Positions 59,281 through 64,000 of a DNA stretch of 64,000 nt are shown piece by piece. The position numbers and the translations under genes are program-made. The notes beneath the pieces are model-generated. The model was given only the letters and a program-made list of their open reading frames with translations. It did not search any database and had not been told where the DNA came from. Source of the stretch: Tenacibaculum sp. Bg11-29 (GTDB lineage Bacteria > Bacteroidota > Bacteroidia > Flavobacteriales > Flavobacteriaceae); the NCBI RefSeq assembly GCF_002836595.1, contig NZ_PJBB01000003.1, forward strand, positions 4,314,501 to 4,378,500. Reading direction: 5' to 3'. The first letter of the stretch is position 1; each line of letters opens with the position of its first letter.

Positions 59281-60327
59281 ATGAAACAAACAATGAAAAC
59301 CAAATGTTATTATGCTTTATTAATTTCCCTTTCACTTTTTACTGCATGTAACGAAAATGAAAATTCAGAAAACTTAACTAACCAAACAGCTCCTTCTTTA
59401 AAAACAGAGTTAGCTTTTCCAGGTCAATCTGGTGAAATTAAAAAAGGCTTTTACCAAGGAGTACCAGTAACTTATGAAGTTATTGAAGGACAATATGTTA
59501 TGGGAGGTGATGTTATATTACCGAAAGAACATGTATATGACTCTTTAGATGGTCTGGTTTTAGAACCAGGACAAAAACCGAATGCAAAAAAAAGAAGTGC
59601 AGGAGCAACAACTAATAGATGGCCTAATAGTACTGTTTATTACACAATAGGTAGTGCACCTAATAAATCTTACGTTAGAAATGCCATTGCACATTGGCAG
59701 AGTAAAACCAATTTAAAATTTGTAAAAAGAACGAATCAACCCAATTATATTTCTTTTGATGGCGGGAGTGGCTGTAGCTCTGCAATAGGAATGCAAGGAG
59801 GACGACAAGTGGTTACTTTAGGAACCAATAGACAACCATGTCAACAAGGATCTGTCATACATGAAATTGGGCATGCTATAGGTCTTTTTCATGAACAAAG
59901 TAGATCGGACAGAGATTCTTATGTTAAAATAATTGATGAAAACATAATACCGAACATGAAATACAATTTTGATAAATATTCAATAAGATATCATGGAAGT
60001 GACAATACTCCTTTTGATTTCAATTCAATTATGATGTATGCAGATTGGTCTTTCTCAAAAAATGGACGTCCAACAATTACAAGATTAAACGGTAGTTCAT
60101 ATAGCACTCAAAGAAACGGTTTATCTCCAAGAGATATTGCTGGTATTAAAAAAATGTATCCTTCTTCAGCAGGTGGAGATACATCAGGAGGAACCACGTA
60201 TCATAACAATCAAGATTATACGCTTCACGGTTTAAAAGTACATCGACAGAATAACCTATGGTGGTTTCACGATGGTAAAGACTGGAGGCAAGTAGAACTT
60301 AAAGGTACTAGTTGGTATTATGTTTAA
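59281..60327 (+). CDS. Astacin-family (M12A) zinc metalloprotease, lipoprotein
   Basis: A 348-residue surface or periplasmic protease. Lipobox FTAC (Cys23) after an N-terminal signal. A propeptide (about 25-105) is followed by the catalytic domain with the astacin signature HEIGHAIGLFHE (H194, E195, H198, H204, E205) and Met-turn SIMMYADW (249-256). After a Gly/Ser linker (about 297-303) it has a short C-terminal module with several Trp (LWWFHDGKDWRQVELKGTSWYYV). Two ATGs are near the start (59281 and 59293). It resembles flavastacin-like enzymes of flavobacteria. Confidence 0.92.
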   Translation: MKQTMKTKCYYALLISLSLFTACNENENSENLTNQTAPSLKTELAFPGQSGEIKKGFYQGVPVTYEVIEGQYVMGGDVILPKEHVYDSLDGLVLEPGQKPNAKKRSAGATTNRWPNSTVYYTIGSAPNKSYVRNAIAHWQSKTNLKFVKRTNQPNYISFDGGSGCSSAIGMQGGRQVVTLGTNRQPCQQGSVIHEIGHAIGLFHEQSRSDRDSYVKIIDENIIPNMKYNFDKYSIRYHGSDNTPFDFNSIMMYADWSFSKNGRPTITRLNGSSYSTQRNGLSPRDIAGIKKMYPSSAGGDTSGGTTYHNNQDYTLHGLKVHRQNNLWWFHDGKDWRQVELKGTSWYYV

Positions 60328-60359
60328 TAATTCAATGCTTTTTTAAATAATTAAAGTAG

Positions 60360-60390
60360 ACCAGTGGAGTTAATCTTCACTGGTTTTTTG
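60360..60390 (+). terminator. Terminator after the astacin gene
   Basis: ACCAGTGGAG pairs with CTTCACTGGT (one G-U) around TTAAT, followed by six T. Confidence 0.85.
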
Positions 60391-60452
60391 TTTATAACAA
60401 AAAAATAAACATTTAATAAAAGCATACTATAATAACAAGTTTTTAATCTTCA

Positions 60453-61139
60453 TTACAGTATTCCTTTATCTGCAAAACTAAAATACGCTTTTTTAGTAAT
60501 TATTAAATGATCTAGAAGTTTTATATCAAGTGTAATACCCGCTTCTTTTATTTTTTTTGTTAATTCTATATCTGATCTACTAGGTTCTAATGTACCCGAT
60601 GGATGGTTATGACATACAACAACACCTATTGCCGATAATTTTAATGCTTCTTTATATAACAATCGCACATCAACTACTGTTGCAGTAAAACCTCCTTTAC
60701 TTAATTGGCGTTTTGCTAATACTTTATTTGAATTATTTAAATAGAGTACCCAAAACTCTTCATGTTGCAAATCACCAATTAATAGTTGCATAATTTTTGA
60801 GACATCCAACGAACTTTTTATTTTAGAAATAGCATGACTTTCTTCATACTGCCTTCTTTTTCCAAACTCTAAAGCTGTAACAATCGAAATTGCTTTTGCT
60901 TCACCAATTCCTTTAAATTTCATTAACTCTTCTATAGATAATTTTGCTAACTCGTTTAAATCATTATTCGCTGACAATAATATTCTTTTAGATAACCCCA
61001 CTGCACTCTCTTCCCTATTACCAGATCCAATAAGTATTGCTACTAATTCTGCATCAGATAAAGCTGTATTACCTTTAATCATAAGTTTTTCTCGTGGTCT
61101 ATCGTCTAATGCCCACGACTTAATTGATATCTTTTTCAT
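60453..61139 (-). CDS. radC: RadC-family JAB-domain protein
   Basis: A 228-residue protein with an N-terminal helix-hairpin-helix segment (FKGIGEAKAISIVTALEFG, about 70-90) and a JAMM/MPN+ domain with the metal motif CHNHPSG...SRSD. RadC was named for DNA repair, but its role is debated; the domain suggests a metallopeptidase-like or nucleic acid function. Length is typical. It is divergent from trkA. Confidence 0.95.
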   Translation of the reverse strand: MKKISIKSWALDDRPREKLMIKGNTALSDAELVAILIGSGNREESAVGLSKRILLSANNDLNELAKLSIEELMKFKGIGEAKAISIVTALEFGKRRQYEESHAISKIKSSLDVSKIMQLLIGDLQHEEFWVLYLNNSNKVLAKRQLSKGGFTATVVDVRLLYKEALKLSAIGVVVCHNHPSGTLEPSRSDIELTKKIKEAGITLDIKLLDHLIITKKAYFSFADKGIL

Positions 61140-61178
61140 AGCTTTTGTATCAAATTTTTAGATAAATATAATTCATTT

Positions 61179-61210
61179 TTTGCACAACCCAAAGAAGCAT
61201 AGTATCTTTG
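61179..61210 (+). promoter_or_regulatory. Promoter of the trkAH operon
   Basis: TTTG (61179-61182), 20 bases, TATCTTTG (61203-61210), a perfect Bacteroidota promoter. It gives a leader of about 20 bases to the ATG at 61237. It also shows that an upstream TTG at 61180 cannot be the start of trkA. Confidence 0.8.
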
Positions 61211-61236
61211 TACTCTATACATTCCCAAATTTAAAC

Positions 61237-62583
61237 ATGAAGATTATTATAGCCGGTGCTGGAGACGTAGGTTTTCATTTGGCTAAACTCCTTTCTTACG
61301 AATCACAAGATACTTATGTGATCGATTTTGATGGCGAAAAGCTAAATTACATTAACAACCATTTAGACGTTATTACCAAAAAAGGTGATGCTACTTCTAT
61401 AAATTTGTTAAAAGAAATAGGTATTGATTCTGCTGATTTATTATTAGCTGTTACTGAAAGCCAAAATACAAATTTTACAATATCTGTAATAGGAAAAGCT
61501 TTGGGTGTAAAAAAAACCATCGCAAGAATTAACAACCCTGAATTTTTAAAAAACGATTCTATTAATTTTAAAGATTTTGGAGTAGACTTCATGATTTCTC
61601 CTGAAGCTTTAGCTGCAGAAGAAATAAAATTACTTTTAAACCAGTCTTCTTTTAATGATACCGTTGCTTTCGAAAATGGGGTATTTAATATTATGGGAAC
61701 AACGCTCGGGTATAAATCTCCAATATTAGACCTAACAGTTAAAGAGGCTAAAGAAAAATTTAGTCTAGTCGATTTTATTACGATTGCTATAAAACGCGAA
61801 GGGATTGCTCAAACCATTATTCCTCGTGGAGATACTACTTATAAAATAAACGATCAAGTATATTTCTCAGTACCTAGTTACAGTATAGATAAACTACACC
61901 CTATCATTGGTAAAAAACAAATAGCTATTAAGAATGTAATGATTCTTGGTGGTAGTAGTATTGGTCGAAAAACATCAAGAAGTCTTTGTAAAGATAATTT
62001 TAAAGTAAAACTGATTGAGCGTAAAAGAGAAAAAGCATTAAATCTTGCTGAAGATTTAATAGATACTTTGGTTATTCATGGTGATGGTAGAGATTTAGAG
62101 CTTTTAGAAGAAGAAAATATTAGAGAAATGGATGCTTTTATTGCTGTTACTGGTGATTCTGAAACAAATATTATGTCTTGTTTAGTCGCAAAATCTAAGG
62201 GAGTTAAAAAAACCGTAGCTTTAGTTGAAAACATGGACTACATCAACATTTCTCAAACTATAGGTATTGATACACTTATTAATAAAAAACTAATAGCTGC
62301 AAGTAATATTTTTCGTCATATACGTAAAGGAGAAATTTTAGCTTTAGCTAACTTACATAATATTGATGCTGAAGTTTTTGAATTTGAAGTACAAGAAAAA
62401 GCTAAGGTAACATTAAAATCAATTAAAGAACTACGTTTTCCTAGAGAAGCTGTTATTGGAGGTGTAATAAGAAACGGAAAACCTCACATGTCATTTGGTA
62501 ACTTTCAATTACAAAGTGGAGACAAAGCAATTGTTTTTTGCTTACCAGAAGCAATATCAATTGTAGAAGATTTATTCAACTAA
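61237..62583 (+). CDS. trkA: Trk potassium uptake regulatory subunit TrkA
   Basis: A 448-residue peripheral membrane protein with two RCK modules. The first begins with the NAD-binding GAGDVGFHLA (residues 6-15 from Met at 61237); the second contains MILGGSSIGRKTS. Each has a TrkA_C domain. It gates TrkH with NAD(H) or nucleotide. The start is MKIIIAGAG because the promoter lies at 61179-61210. The stop overlaps the trkH start by one base (TAATG). Confidence 0.95.
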   Translation: MKIIIAGAGDVGFHLAKLLSYESQDTYVIDFDGEKLNYINNHLDVITKKGDATSINLLKEIGIDSADLLLAVTESQNTNFTISVIGKALGVKKTIARINNPEFLKNDSINFKDFGVDFMISPEALAAEEIKLLLNQSSFNDTVAFENGVFNIMGTTLGYKSPILDLTVKEAKEKFSLVDFITIAIKREGIAQTIIPRGDTTYKINDQVYFSVPSYSIDKLHPIIGKKQIAIKNVMILGGSSIGRKTSRSLCKDNFKVKLIERKREKALNLAEDLIDTLVIHGDGRDLELLEEENIREMDAFIAVTGDSETNIMSCLVAKSKGVKKTVALVENMDYINISQTIGIDTLINKKLIAASNIFRHIRKGEILALANLHNIDAEVFEFEVQEKAKVTLKSIKELRFPREAVIGGVIRNGKPHMSFGNFQLQSGDKAIVFCLPEAISIVEDLFN

Positions 62584-64000
62584 TGGAAAATCTTAATCTA
62601 AAATTAATTTACCGTTTTTTAGGAGTAACAGCCATTCTTAATGGATTGTTTATGTGGCTTTCATTGCCTTTTAGTTTTTATTATGATGAACCTTCTAAAT
62701 GGGGTATTTTAAGCGCTGGTATTATTACAATAACCTCTGGATTAATTCTTTATTTTTTTAATAAACCAGATAACAAAAAAATTCAAAAAAAAGAAGGATA
62801 CCTTATTGTAACTTTTGGATGGTTAACATTATCAATTACAGGAATGCTTCCGTACCTTTTATCTGGCAGTATTCCATCTATAACAAATGCTTTTTTTGAA
62901 ACTATTTCAGGTTATTCAACTACAGGTTCATCTATATTAACAGATATAGAATCTATGCCTAAAGGAATTTTGTTTTGGCGTAGTGCTACTCATTGGATTG
63001 GTGGTATGGGTATTATAGTACTTACTATAGCAATACTACCTTTATTAGGTATTGGCGGAATGCAATTATTTATGGCAGAAGCTCCTGGGCCATCAGCAGA
63101 TAAATTACACCCACGTATTACCGATACAGCTAAACGATTATGGCAAATTTATGTATTACTAACCGTTGTTCAATTTTTGCTCTTAAAAGTAGCAGGAATG
63201 AACTGGTTTGACGCCCTTAATCATGCTATGGCAACTGTTAGTACTGGTGGTTTTTCAACCAAAAACGCAAGTGTTGCTCATTGGAATGGAGCTCCTATGA
63301 TACAGTATATTATCATATTTTTTATGTTTATTGCTGGTACAAACTTCGTGCTTACCTACTTTGCTTTAAAAGGAAAAGTAAGAAAAGTAATACAAAGTGA
63401 AGAATTTAAATATTATCTATTTGGCACGTTAATAATAGCTAGTATTGTAGCAATAATGATTATTTTTTACCAAGACCCATTATTGCATACTACAATTAAA
63501 CATCCTATGGTTTACGGTAAAGTTGAAAGCGCTATAAGACATGCCTTATTTTCTGTAATATCAGTAATTACGACTACAGGTTTTGTTACTGCTGACTTTA
63601 CAATGTGGAGCTTTTTTGTAACAGCAATTTTCTTCTCTTTATTTTTCTTGGGTGGTTCTGCTGGTTCTACATCTGGTGGTGTAAAGATTGTTAGACATAT
63701 TGTAATGTTAAAAAGTAGTTTTTTAGAATTTAAAAAATCACTACATCCCAATGCTATAATTCCTGTTCGTTATGATGGTAAAGCTGTAAAGCAAACCATT
63801 ATATTCAACATACTTTCTTTCTTTGTTCTGTACATGTTAATTTTTGTAATAGGTACAGTAATACTTACTTTTTTTGAATTAGATTTTTATTCTGCATTAG
63901 GTGCTTGTGCATCGTCTTTAGGTAATATTGGTCCTGCATTAGGTAGCGTAAGTCCTGTAAATAATTTTAATCACTTATCTACAGGAGCAAAATGGTTTTG
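62583..64000 (+). CDS. trkH: Trk potassium uptake transporter TrkH, partial
   Basis: A polytopic inner-membrane potassium channel/transporter, cut by the right edge after 472 codons. Start MENLNLKLIYRFLG at 62583, sharing one base with the trkA stop. Selectivity-filter-type loops with Gly are visible (SGYSTTGSSIL, VSTGGFST, TTTGFVTAD, SSLGNIGPALG), and the HWIGGMGIIVL and FFLGGSAGSTSGGVKIVR segments are typical. It works with TrkA as a complex. Confidence 0.95.
   Translation, partial: MENLNLKLIYRFLGVTAILNGLFMWLSLPFSFYYDEPSKWGILSAGIITITSGLILYFFNKPDNKKIQKKEGYLIVTFGWLTLSITGMLPYLLSGSIPSITNAFFETISGYSTTGSSILTDIESMPKGILFWRSATHWIGGMGIIVLTIAILPLLGIGGMQLFMAEAPGPSADKLHPRITDTAKRLWQIYVLLTVVQFLLLKVAGMNWFDALNHAMATVSTGGFSTKNASVAHWNGAPMIQYIIIFFMFIAGTNFVLTYFALKGKVRKVIQSEEFKYYLFGTLIIASIVAIMIIFYQDPLLHTTIKHPMVYGKVESAIRHALFSVISVITTTGFVTADFTMWSFFVTAIFFSLFFLGGSAGSTSGGVKIVRHIVMLKSSFLEFKKSLHPNAIIPVRYDGKAVKQTIIFNILSFFVLYMLIFVIGTVILTFFELDFYSALGACASSLGNIGPALGSVSPVNNFNHLSTGAKWF

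Noticed and set aside
61180..61236. TTG start of trkA at 61180
   Set aside because: A perfect promoter occupies 61179-61210, so translation must start at ATG 61237.

Overview
The window looks like a chromosomal segment of a member of the Bacteroidota, most likely class Flavobacteriia and probably a marine Tenacibaculum- or Polaribacter-like genus. The evidence is the very AT-rich DNA, two SusC/SusD pairs, Bacteroidota-type promoters (TTTG-N19-TAnnTTTG) before several operons, few Shine-Dalgarno sites, lipoprotein signals of the Bacteroidota type, DUF5723-like and DUF7033-like proteins, and the gene order of the ribosomal operons. The genus is an inference. No rRNA, tRNA, CRISPR array or transposase was seen.

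Layout. 1-2427: amino-acid and redox genes (a CtlX-like amidinohydrolase cut by the left edge, a flavin monooxygenase, an SDR). 2489-8917: a complete retron operon on the minus strand, in transcription order a WGR/HEAT-repeat protein, a SWIM zinc-finger protein, a msr-msd non-coding RNA and a retron reverse transcriptase. 9000-16993: a full thiamine operon (thiS-thiC-thiE2/tenI-thiD-thiE-thiG-thiH-small membrane protein-thiF) with promoter and TPP riboswitch at 17053-17168, and with dispersed palindromic repeats between its genes. 17134-17692: a non-coding, possibly decayed stretch. 17749-22770: arginase, citrate synthase, enolase, carA. 22874-40481: the alpha, spc, S10 and str ribosomal operons in one minus-strand run (rpsL to rplQ), including a 38-codon rpmJ, broken by two strong terminators and new promoters or leaders. 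40804-50901: two tandem SusC/SusD outer-membrane uptake systems with almost identical promoters, leaders and signal peptides, plus a small lipoprotein. 51016-58587: rlmB, a rhomboid protease, rarA, and a minus-strand cluster of secreted or outer-membrane proteins with yjjG and a polysaccharide deacetylase-like gene. 59281-64000: an astacin-family lipoprotein protease, radC, and the trkA-trkH potassium uptake operon (trkH is cut by the right edge).

The most interesting element is the retron. The non-coding RNA can be delimited from the sequence alone: a 14-bp a1/a2 pairing (4222-4235 with 4005-4018) encloses an msr stem-loop and a very long msd hairpin with a perfect 21-bp stem (4070-4090 with 4123-4143). 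The RT carries the retron hallmarks NAxxH, YVDD and VTG. The accessory gene pair (ARM/HEAT-WGR plus SWIM) matches what I recall of type XIII retrons, a proposed anti-phage class; this type assignment is from memory and unchecked.

Other points of note are a probable transcription attenuator in the leader of the S10 operon, a terminator and new leader splitting the spc operon, a repeat element that supplies the C-terminus of a thiamine gene, and an uncharacterised three-gene secreted cluster.
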